A stretch of DNA of 42,330 bases, taken from NCBI GenBank assembly GCA_022844015.1, contig JALHMO010000043.1:1-42330 (forward strand), given 5' to 3'. Positions 8,447-16,100 of the stretch are shown here, one piece after another (positions within the stretch are counted from its first letter, which is position 1; each line of letters begins with the position of its first letter). The stretch is from Reyranella sp. GTDB lineage: Bacteria; Pseudomonadota; Alphaproteobacteria; Reyranellales; Reyranellaceae. A program made the position numbers and the translations under genes. The notes beneath the pieces were generated by a model. It was not told the origin of the DNA. It ran no database searches and saw only the letters and a program-made list of their open reading frames with translations.

Positions 8447-8614
8447 ATGCGCAAGCTCGAGGGTGTGACCAAGGTCCCGTTCGGCCGCGTCGGCACCCAT
8501 GGCACGTGGGCGGTTCGGATGTTTGACGTGCCGGCGATCGAGACCGAGGCAGCGCACCCGGCTGACGCAAGACCGCTTTCGACATCTGCTCTTGCGTCAG
8601 TCGCAAGCCATTGA
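8447..8614 (+). CDS. Possible small protein, 55 aa, unknown
   Basis: A short ORF beginning MRKLEGVTKVPFGRVGTHG. AGGAGGA lies 6-7 nt upstream of the ATG, a strong ribosome binding site, and the first forty codons favour G or C in the third position as in neighbouring genes. After about residue 38 the codons become less GC-rich and run into the TGACGCAA inverted repeat, so it may be a gene truncated by repeat insertion. I recognise no family. An upstream in-frame ATG at 8387 lacks a ribosome site. Confidence 0.35.
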   Translation: MRKLEGVTKVPFGRVGTHGTWAVRMFDVPAIETEAAHPADARPLSTSALASVASH

Positions 8615-8655
8615 TTTCAAAGGGCACTGACGCAACGGACGCAACGGACGCAAAA
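8562..8655. repeat. TGACGCAA motif cluster: inverted repeat plus 9-bp tandem repeat
   Basis: CTGACGCAAGA at 8562-8572 is exactly complemented by TCTTGCGTCAG at 8590-8600 (11-bp stem, 17-nt loop). CTGACGCAA occurs again at 8627-8635, starting three tandem 9-bp units (GACGCAACG at 8629 and 8638, GACGCAAAA at 8647). The motif therefore appears repeatedly within 95 bp. It could be a protein-binding array or a small repeat expansion; no poly-T follows the stem. Confidence 0.7.
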
Positions 8656-8928
8656 TCCGGGGCCGAAGAATTTCTCTCTCTACCTTACCGGCCGGTCAGG
8701 ATCTGGCGCGCCCGGCGGGCGACTGTGCGGGCGACGGGCGTGGCGGACCGCTGCGTGCCCACGGCGAGCCACGTCCCCTGGTGTCCACTCGCCGCTGCTC
8801 TCGCAAGAGCGACTCCGCTGCTGCAGCCGGTTGACCCGTGGGTGCCATTGGCTAATGTGGATGGCAGGTGCACGACGCTCAGGCCACGCGTCTACCGGGA
8901 CCCCCAACTCCTTGGAAAGGCAGCCCAT
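8656..8928. other. Non-coding gap before the OmpA-like gene
   Basis: With the motif cluster before it, this makes a gene-free stretch of about 310 bp. I see no convincing ORF. A weak promoter-like pair is TTGACC at 8831-8836 and TAATGT at 8853-8858, 16 bp apart, about 70 bp before the next start. The -10 match is poor. Confidence 0.3.
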
Positions 8929-9609
8929 ATGCCCGCGCTCACGAATGCCCTGCGCAGCCTCGCCGTCGTCGCGGCGGGGGTGGCGGCTGCCGTGGGCCCC
9001 GTGGCCGCGCAAGCCCAAGGATACCTTCCGCCGCCCAACCGCATCGAGAGCCGGCTGATCGACGACGGGCTGGGCGATGTCGGTCGTACCCCGCCCCCTT
9101 CGTCCGCCCGCCAGGTGGTGGCGATCCCGGCGACATTGCCGCCGGCCCAGGTGGCCGCCGCGCCGGCGCCGCCCGTGGCATCGCCTCCCGCCCCCGTGCA
9201 ACCTGCCCCGGTGCAGGTGATCGAGCCGCCCGCGGCACCGGCGCGCGCAGCAGCGCCTGTTCTACGGCCGACGGCAATGGCCGCGCTGGCGCCAGAGCCG
9301 CCTGCACCGGCACCATCCGGCCAGGCCGTCTCCGCCATCCCGTTCATGCCGGGGTCGGCAATCCTGAGCGAAGGCGCCAAGGCCGAGCTCGACCGCGTGG
9401 CCGCCATCGTCTCCTCCGACCGCAAGGTCCGGGGCATCGAGCTCCACGCGCATGCCGGCGAGGGCGATCCCGAGAGCCGCAAGGTTGCCTTGGCGCGGGC
9501 GCTGGTGGTGCGCAGCTACCTGATCGACCGTCGCGTCAGGGCGCGCATCGAGGTTGGCGCCTTCTCGGGCAGCGGCGAGCGGGTCGATATCCTGGTGGCC
9601 ACCCAGTGA
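8929..9609 (+). CDS. Secreted OmpA-like protein with proline-rich linker
   Basis: A 226-aa exported protein. A signal peptide (MPALTNALRSLAVVAAGVAA, cleavage probably after VAAQA) is followed by an Ala/Pro-rich low-complexity linker (about residues 60-130). The C-terminal domain of roughly 90 residues (AIPFMPGSAILSEGAKAELD, then IELHAHAGEGD and VRSYLIDRRVRARIEVGAF) has the shape of an OmpA/MotB peptidoglycan-binding domain, though several consensus residues are replaced. The ATG at 8929 has GGAAAGG at 8914-8920. The stator-like pair starts 34 bp downstream, so the three genes likely form one envelope operon (inference). Confidence 0.82.
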   Translation: MPALTNALRSLAVVAAGVAAAVGPVAAQAQGYLPPPNRIESRLIDDGLGDVGRTPPPSSARQVVAIPATLPPAQVAAAPAPPVASPPAPVQPAPVQVIEPPAAPARAAAPVLRPTAMAALAPEPPAPAPSGQAVSAIPFMPGSAILSEGAKAELDRVAAIVSSDRKVRGIELHAHAGEGDPESRKVALARALVVRSYLIDRRVRARIEVGAFSGSGERVDILVATQ

Positions 9610-9643
9610 GCTACCCTGAGAAGGCCCCAATGCGTTCGACCGG

Positions 9644-11227
9644 ATGAGCAGCCCCCTTCCCTACCTCGTACGCATGCTGCTGTTCCTGGCGGCGGTGGCG
9701 GGCCTCGCCTATCTGCTGCACCATGACCTGGTGCGGGTGTTCATGAACACCCCGATCCTGAACGGCGTCATCGTCGCCGTCCTGGTGATCGGCATCTTCT
9801 TCGTCATGCGCCAGGTCATCCTGCTGTGGCCCGAGGTGCGCTGGCTGCGCCGCTTCCAGCATCGCGAGGAAGGCGCGCCGCCCCTCGAGATGGAATCGAT
9901 CAACCTCCTGGTGCCGCTGGCGGCCATGCTGGGCGAGCGGCAGGAGCGCTTCCGCCTTTCGCCGACGGCGGCGCGCGCGCTGCTCGACGGCATCGCCGCC
10001 CGGCTCGACGAGCGGCGCGAGCTGATGCGCTACCTGATCGGGCTGCTGATCTTCCTCGGCCTGCTCGGCACGTTCTGGGGACTCCTCGAGACGATCGGCG
10101 CCGTCGCCGATGCCATCGCCAACCTGCAGGTGTCGAGCGGCGATGCGGTGCAGATGTTCGCCCGGCTCAAGGAAAGCATCGAAGGCCCGCTCAAGGGCAT
10201 GGCGACTGCGTTCGGCGCCTCGCTGTTCGGCCTGTCGGGCTCGCTGGTCGTGGGCTTCCTCGAGCTGCAGGCGAGCCAGGCACAGGGCCGCTTCCATACC
10301 GAGCTCGAGGAGTGGCTGGCCGGCGCCACGCGGATCTCCGGCGGGCCGCAGATCGAGGGCGAGCAAGGCGTGTCGGCTTATGTCGAGGCGTTGCTCGAGC
10401 GCACTGCAGACGGCATCGACGACCTGACGCGCTCGTTGCGTCGCGCCGAGGAGGCGCGCGGCACGACCGTCACCGCCAACGCCATGCTGGTCGAGCGGCT
10501 GGCGGCGCTGGCCGAGACGATGCGCGCCCAGCAGAATCTGCTCGCCCGGATGGCCGAGCATTCGATCGAGCTGCGCGGCGCGGTGACCCGGCTGACCGAG
10601 CGCGCGCCCGACCAGACCGATCGCGACTCGCTCGCCGCCCACCAGCGCAACACCGAGGCCTATCTCGCCCGGCTGCTCGAGGAGAACGTGCGCAGCCGCG
10701 CCACCCTGGTCGAGGAGCTGCGCGGCGTGGTCGCCCGGCTGGGCGAGCGCGCCCCGGACGACGAGCGCGAGGCGCTGATCGCCCATCAGCGTGCCACCGA
10801 GGTCTACCTGGCACGCCTGGTCGAGGAGAACGTGCGCGGCCGCGCCGCCCTGATCGAGGAGCTGCGCGGCACGGCCGAGCGCCTGGCCGAGCGCTCCTCC
10901 GACAGCGAGCGCGAGGCCCTGATCGCCCATCAGCGCGCTACCGAGGTCTACCTGTCTCGCCTGGTCGAGGAGAACGTGCGCGGCCGCACCGCCCTGATCG
11001 AGGAGCTGCGCGGCACGGTCGAGCGCCTGGCCGAGCGCTCGTCGGACAGCGAGCGCGAGGCGCTGGTCCACCACCAGCGCGCCATCGAGGGCCACCTCGC
11101 CCGCCTGGTCGAGGAGAACGTGCAGTCGCGCACGGCGCTCGCCGACGAGCTGCGCGGCGAGTTCAGGCTGCTCGCCCGCACCATCGCCTCGACGCGTGTC
11201 GGCAATCAGCCGGCCGGCGAAGGCTAG
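9644..11227 (+). CDS. MotA/TolQ/ExbB-family channel protein with long tandem-repeat tail
   Basis: A 527-aa inner-membrane protein. Hydrophobic segments fall at about residues 7-25, 37-62, 129-152 and 184-208; the last two (LIGLLIFLGLLGTFWGLLET and MATAFGASLFGLSGSLVVGF) match the MotA/ExbB proton-channel domain. The remaining 300 residues are a charged, helical cytoplasmic tail with four tandem repeats of 48-49 residues at 319-511, core AHQRATEVYLARLVEENV then LIEELRG. With the MotB-like partner 3 bp downstream it should form a proton-driven stator-like complex of the ExbB/TolQ/MotA class. The physiological substrate is unknown. Such pairs are, as I recall, widespread in alphaproteobacteria near suhB. 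Confidence 0.85.
   Translation: MSSPLPYLVRMLLFLAAVAGLAYLLHHDLVRVFMNTPILNGVIVAVLVIGIFFVMRQVILLWPEVRWLRRFQHREEGAPPLEMESINLLVPLAAMLGERQERFRLSPTAARALLDGIAARLDERRELMRYLIGLLIFLGLLGTFWGLLETIGAVADAIANLQVSSGDAVQMFARLKESIEGPLKGMATAFGASLFGLSGSLVVGFLELQASQAQGRFHTELEEWLAGATRISGGPQIEGEQGVSAYVEALLERTADGIDDLTRSLRRAEEARGTTVTANAMLVERLAALAETMRAQQNLLARMAEHSIELRGAVTRLTERAPDQTDRDSLAAHQRNTEAYLARLLEENVRSRATLVEELRGVVARLGERAPDDEREALIAHQRATEVYLARLVEENVRGRAALIEELRGTAERLAERSSDSEREALIAHQRATEVYLSRLVEENVRGRTALIEELRGTVERLAERSSDSEREALVHHQRAIEGHLARLVEENVQSRTALADELRGEFRLLARTIASTRVGNQPAGEG
10598..11176 (+). repeat. Four in-frame tandem repeats of 144-147 bp
   Basis: Units at 10598-10744, 10745-10888, 10889-11032 and 11033-11176 encode 49, 48, 48 and 48 residues. 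Units 2 to 4 are nearly identical at DNA level over long stretches, including synonymous positions, which points to recent duplication or gene conversion. The copy number could vary between strains. Confidence 0.88.
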
Positions 11228-11230
11228 GCA

Positions 11231-12553
11231 ATGGCCGCTTCCGCTCACCGCCGCGGCGGCGGTGCCGACTACATCTGGCCGGGCTATGTCGACGCGCTGA
11301 CCACTCTCCTGATGGTGATGATCTTCCTGCTGTCGCTGCTCAGCGTCGCGCAGTTCACGCTGTCGAGCACGCTCAGCAACCGCGACAGCGCCATCGAGCA
11401 GCTCAGCCGCCAGATCGGCGATCTCGCCAGCCAGCTGTCGATCGAGAAGCGGGCGTCGCAGAGCCTGCAGAAGGATCTCGAGCAGCTTACCCTGCAGCTC
11501 CGCCAGACCCGCAGCGAGCGCGACCGGCTGGGCACCGACCTGGCCGGCGAGCGGCGAACCTCGGAGACGCTGCGCATCGAGCGCGACCGGCTGACCGGCG
11601 ACATCGCCAACGAGCGCCGGACAATCGAGGCGCTTCGGGCCGAGCGCGAGAGGCTCGGCACCGACCTCTCGGCCGAGCGCAAGTTCGTGGAGACGCTGAA
11701 GGGCGAGCGCGACCGCCTCACCGAGCGGCTGTCGGAGATGTTGATCGAGCGCGAGAAGCTGACGGCCGCCCTGCAGAGCCAGACCCGCAGCGCCGAGGCC
11801 AAGGCCCAGGATCTGCAGAAGGAGATCGAGCGCCAGCGGCTGGAGCTGACGCGGCTCGCCGCCTCGCTGGCCGCCGCCAACCAGGAGAAGGGCAAGCTGT
11901 TCGGCGACCTCACCGAGGAGCAGAAGCTCTCGGCCGAGCAGAAGGCCGCGGTGGTGCGGCTGACCGCCGAGCTGGCCGGGGTCAAGGACGAGCTTGCCCG
12001 GCTCAACGCCGCGCTCGAGGCGTCGGAGACCAAGGCCAAGGACCAGCAGGCGCAGATCGTCGATCTCGGCCAGAAGCTCAATCGCGCGCTCGCCAGCAAG
12101 GTCGAGGAGCTGGCGCGCTACCGCTCGGAGTTCTTCGGCAAGCTGCGCGAGGCGCTGGCAGGCCAGCGCGACGTGCAGATCGTCGGCGACCGCTTCGTCT
12201 TCCAGTCCGAGGTCTTGTTCCCGTCGGGATCGGCGCAGCTCCAGCCGGGCGGCGAGAAGCAGCTCGCCAACGTCGCCCAGCGCCTGCTCGAGATCGTCGA
12301 CCGCATCCCGACGGACGTCAACTGGGTGCTGCAGGTCGACGGCCACACCGACGACAAGCCGATCCGCAACGTCGTCTACCCGACCAACTGGGAGCTCTCG
12401 GCCGCCCGCGCCATCGCCGTGGTGAAGTTCCTGCACAGCGAGGGCATCCCGAACGAGCGCCTGGTCGCCGCCGGCTACGGCGAGTTCCAGCCCCTCTCCA
12501 CCATCGACTCGGCCCGCAACCGGCGCATCGAGCTCAAGCTGACCAGCCGGTGA
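11231..12553 (+). CDS. MotB-like OmpA-domain protein with coiled coil
   Basis: A 440-aa partner of the MotA/ExbB-like protein. One N-terminal transmembrane helix (GYVDALTTLLMVMIFLLSLL, about residues 18-38) carries Asp21 in the position of the proton-binding aspartate of MotB/TolR. Residues about 45-300 are a long coiled coil rich in RxERDRL and GTDL-type repeats. The C-terminal OmpA/MotB domain (about 312-440) includes FQSEVLFPSGSAQLQPGG, QVDGHTDDKPI and STIDSARNRRIELKL, the peptidoglycan-binding consensus. ATG at 11231 follows the upstream stop by 3 bp, with GAAGG at 11219-11223. It should anchor the channel to the cell wall. It could be compared with ZorB, but no Zorya effector gene is adjacent. 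Confidence 0.88.
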   Translation: MAASAHRRGGGADYIWPGYVDALTTLLMVMIFLLSLLSVAQFTLSSTLSNRDSAIEQLSRQIGDLASQLSIEKRASQSLQKDLEQLTLQLRQTRSERDRLGTDLAGERRTSETLRIERDRLTGDIANERRTIEALRAERERLGTDLSAERKFVETLKGERDRLTERLSEMLIEREKLTAALQSQTRSAEAKAQDLQKEIERQRLELTRLAASLAAANQEKGKLFGDLTEEQKLSAEQKAAVVRLTAELAGVKDELARLNAALEASETKAKDQQAQIVDLGQKLNRALASKVEELARYRSEFFGKLREALAGQRDVQIVGDRFVFQSEVLFPSGSAQLQPGGEKQLANVAQRLLEIVDRIPTDVNWVLQVDGHTDDKPIRNVVYPTNWELSAARAIAVVKFLHSEGIPNERLVAAGYGEFQPLSTIDSARNRRIELKLTSR

Positions 12554-12557
12554 CGCC

Positions 12558-12989
12558 CTACAGCAACCCCAGCCGCTTCAGCTCGGCTGCCATCGCGGCC
12601 GGCATGTCGGCAGTGTCGCCCTTGGAGAGGTCGGGCGGGGACCGCTCGGGCTCGAGGTAGCGCCAGCCCTGGAACGCCTTGCAGGTCCGGGGCGCGGTGG
12701 GCACCAGGGTTCGCCTGACCTCGATCCGGCAGTATCGCTTGCCGTCGTCCCGGTCGATGTCCTCCTCGAAGCCGACCAGCTCCTGGCGGCAGCGAATGAC
12801 GCCGCGCACCACCCAGTAGAGCGAACCGCCGTCGAGGAGCTCGGCCGCGCGGCGCGGCGTGTTGCGGGTGTAGACCCAGTGCGGCGAGCGCGGGCTCTGA
12901 CGGCGCTGGCGGCGGCGCTCGGCCTGCACGGTCTTCATGTGGGCGAGATCGTCGACGCCGACCGCGAGCTTGATGAGATGCAATGTCAT
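12558..12989 (-). CDS. DUF1489 family protein
   Basis: A 143-aa protein that opens MTLHLIKLAVGVDDLAHM and contains WVYTRNTPRRAAELLDGGSL then WVVRGVIRCRQELVGFEE, which I recognise as DUF1489, a conserved alphaproteobacterial family of unknown function. It is cytosolic, with a basic patch (AERRRQRRQSPRS) after the first helix. It converges with the MotB-like gene, the stops only a few bases apart, and diverges from the alpha-2-macroglobulin gene. Confidence 0.88.
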   Translation of the reverse strand: MTLHLIKLAVGVDDLAHMKTVQAERRRQRRQSPRSPHWVYTRNTPRRAAELLDGGSLYWVVRGVIRCRQELVGFEEDIDRDDGKRYCRIEVRRTLVPTAPRTCKAFQGWRYLEPERSPPDLSKGDTADMPAAMAAELKRLGLL

Positions 12990-13161
12990 GGCTCGCGATT
13001 AATACCCTGGACCGGGCTCGCTCAAGCCGTCGCTATCCACAACCGGCCGAAACCGTGTCCGGCACGACACAGCGATGGAACATTCGCGGCGGCAGGTTCA
13101 CACTCCACAATGTTTGCACAATGCACGACATAGAGTGCGCGCGCTTTCCACGGGGGCTCTC

Positions 13162-16100
13162 ATGAATCGGTCGACGCTCGTTGCTCTGGTCGCGGCGCTC
13201 ATGCTGGGATCGGGCATCGCAGGCTATGTCATCGGCAAACCGCGCGATTCGATCGACCGACCGACTCAACCCACCGTAGCGTCGGCACCGGCGCCCGCGC
13301 CAGCGCCGACGCCCGCCCCCGCTCCACAGACCGCGCAGACCACCACTCCGGCACCGGCGACGCCCGCGACGCCGGCCAACACGACCCCTGCCGCCACGCC
13401 CCCCGCTCCGGAGCCGCGGGCCATGACCGCCGCGCCATTCGGCTACCGGAGCTACTGGCTGGATACCAAGGGTTCGGAAGCCGAAGCCTGCCTCGAGTTC
13501 AACAAGGGGCTGGTGCCGAGCGGCGTACGCTACGGCGACTTCGTGCGCATCGAGCCCGAGGTCAAGTCGGCAGTGCGCGTGGTCGACAGTCGGTTGTGCA
13601 TCGGTGGCCTGAGCTACGGCACGGACTACAAGGTGAAGCTGCTCGCCGGCCTGCCCGGCGCCGGCGACGTCAAGCTCGACACCGAGCGCACGGTCGAGGT
13701 GTCGCTGGGCGCCCGGCCGGCGGTGGTCAACCTGCCCGGCAAGGGCTTCATCCTGCCGCGCGGCTCGGCCGCCGGCGTGCCGGTCACCACCATCAACGTC
13801 TCCAAGGTCGGCATCTCGGTCTATCGCGTCAACGAACGCGCCATCGACCGCTTCGCCAACGACCGCTACGACGCCACCTATCCCGGCAGCGAGCCGATGA
13901 CCGATTCGTGGTCGCTGCGGCGCTGGCTGCGCGGCGACAACGGCAAGCGGATCTGGCGCGGCACGATGGAGGTGAAGAACGTCCAGAACCAGCCGATCGT
14001 CACCGCCTTCCCGATTCGCGAGACCATCCAGGACTGGAAACCGGGCGCCTACTTCGTGGTCGTCTGGGACGCCGCCAAGCCGCCCGCGCGCGGCTACGGC
14101 TACGAGGACGACGAGGACGAGCAGTCCGACGGCACCGCCGCCGGCATGTGGCTGGTCGACACGGACATCGCGCTCACCACCTTCACGGGCGCCGACGGGC
14201 TCACGGTTTTCGCCCGCTCGCTGCAGACCGCCCTGCCGATCGCCGGTCTCGAGGTCGTGCTGCTGACCCGTGGCAACGAGCCGATCGGCAAGGTGATCAC
14301 CGATGCCGCCGGCCGCGCGAATTTCGCGGCAGGCCTGCTCCGGGGCCGCGGCGCCGCCGAGGCCTTCGCCGTGATGGCGACCGACGAGGCCAAGAAGGAC
14401 TTCTCGCGGCTCGAGCTCACCAAGTCGCCGTTCGACCTGTCCGACCGCGGCATCTCGGGCCGCGACCAGCCGGGCCCGGTCGATGCCTACCTTTATACCG
14501 AGCGCGGCATCTACCGCCCGGGCGAGGCCGTGCAGCTGATGGCGATGCTGCGCGACAACGGCGCCACCTCGCTCGCCGACATGCCTGTGACCCTGATCGT
14601 CAAGCGGCCCGACGGCAGCGAGTTCACGCGCTACACCGCGGCCCTGCAGGGCTCGGGCGCGATCCACCAGGCGATCGACCTGCCGAAATCGTCGCGTCGC
14701 GGCCGCTGGTCAGTGACGGCGCACATCGATCCCAAGGCGCCCTCGGTCGGCCGCGTCGAGTTCTCGGTCGAGGATTTCGTGCCCGAGAAGCTCAAGGTCG
14801 AGATCAAGCCCGATCGTCCGATGATGCGTCCGGGCGAGATCAACGGATTCGGAATCCAGGCCGACTTCCTCTACGGCGCACCGGCGTCCGGCCTGACCGT
14901 CGAGGCCGACCTGCGGGTCACCGTCGACGACAACCCGTTCGCCAGCTACGCGCAGTATCGCTTCGGGCCGGAGAGCGAGCGCGAGAGCTTCGAGCCGCCG
15001 TTCATCACGCTGAACGGCACCGACACCGACGAGACCGGCAAGTCGCGCCTCGAGTGGGGCGGCAACGGGATCAAGGACACCGTGCTGCCGCTGCGCGCCC
15101 AGATCCAGGCCCGCGTGTTCGAGCCGGGCGGCGGACGGGCGACGCGTACCGAAACCGCCCTGCCGATGCGCACGCGCAACGTCTATCTCGGCATCCGTCC
15201 CGCGTTCGAGGGCCGCTATGCCCGCGAGGGTGCCACCACCGAGTTCGACGTGGTCGCGGTCGATGCGGACGGCAAGCAGATCGCCCGACCGACCATCCAG
15301 TACCGCCTCGATCGCATCAACTATTCGTACCAGTGGTACCAGGTCGATGGCCGCTGGCGCTGGCAGTCGACCCAGCACGACCGGCTGCTGACGACCGACA
15401 CGGTGGCGCTCGCGGCCGATGCCCCGCTGCGCCTGTCGCTCAACCTGCAGTGGGGCAGCCACCGCCTGACCGTGGTCGACACCGAGAACAACACCTCGAC
15501 GACCATGCAGTTCTATGTCGGCTGGTACGGCGGCGAAGGCTCGGGCGAGGAGGCGCCCGACACGCTGCGCGTGGCGAGCGACAAGCAGAACTACAGGCCG
15601 GGTGACTCGGCACGCGTGCGCATCGAGCCGTCGTTCGCCGGCGAGGCTCTGGTCGCCATCGCCACCGACCGCATCGTCGCCACCTATCCGGTGCAGGTGC
15701 CGTCAGGCGGTACGACGGTGGAAGTGCCGGTCAAGGCCGAATGGGGCCCCGGTGCCTATGCGCTGGTCACTGCCTGGCGTCCGCTGTCGACGCCGGCCGA
15801 CCGCACGCCGACGCGCGCTATCGGCGCAGTCTGGCTGGGGATCGATCCGGCCCTGCGCACGCTCGGCATCCAGATCACCGCGCCCGAGAAGGTGACGCCG
15901 CGCCAGCGCATCGAGGTGCCGGTCAAGGTCTCCAACCTGCAGAACGAGGAGGCCTGGATCACCCTGGCGGCGGTCGACGAGGGCATCCTGCAGCTCACGC
16001 GTTATCGCACGCCCGACCCGGCGAACTTCTACTTCGGCAAGCGCCGGCTCGGCGTGGCGATGCGCGACGACTACGGCCGCCTGCTCGACACCAAGGCCGA

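Noticed and set aside
9611..12436. A 941-codon minus-strand open frame
   Set aside because: It is antisense to the MotA-like and MotB-like genes, and its Leu/Ala/Gln-rich translation mirrors their repeats.
8929..12553. Calling the MotA/MotB-like pair a Zorya defence system
   Set aside because: No ZorC, ZorD or ZorE-like gene is adjacent, and neighbours are housekeeping envelope genes.
9826..12660. A 944-codon plus-strand open frame
   Set aside because: An Arg/Ala/Gly-rich out-of-frame translation spanning two real genes and the gap between them.
13088..13130. Promoter before the alpha-2-macroglobulin gene (TTGCAC and TAGAGT-like hexamers)
   Set aside because: Hexamer spacing is far from 16-18 bp and the matches are poor.
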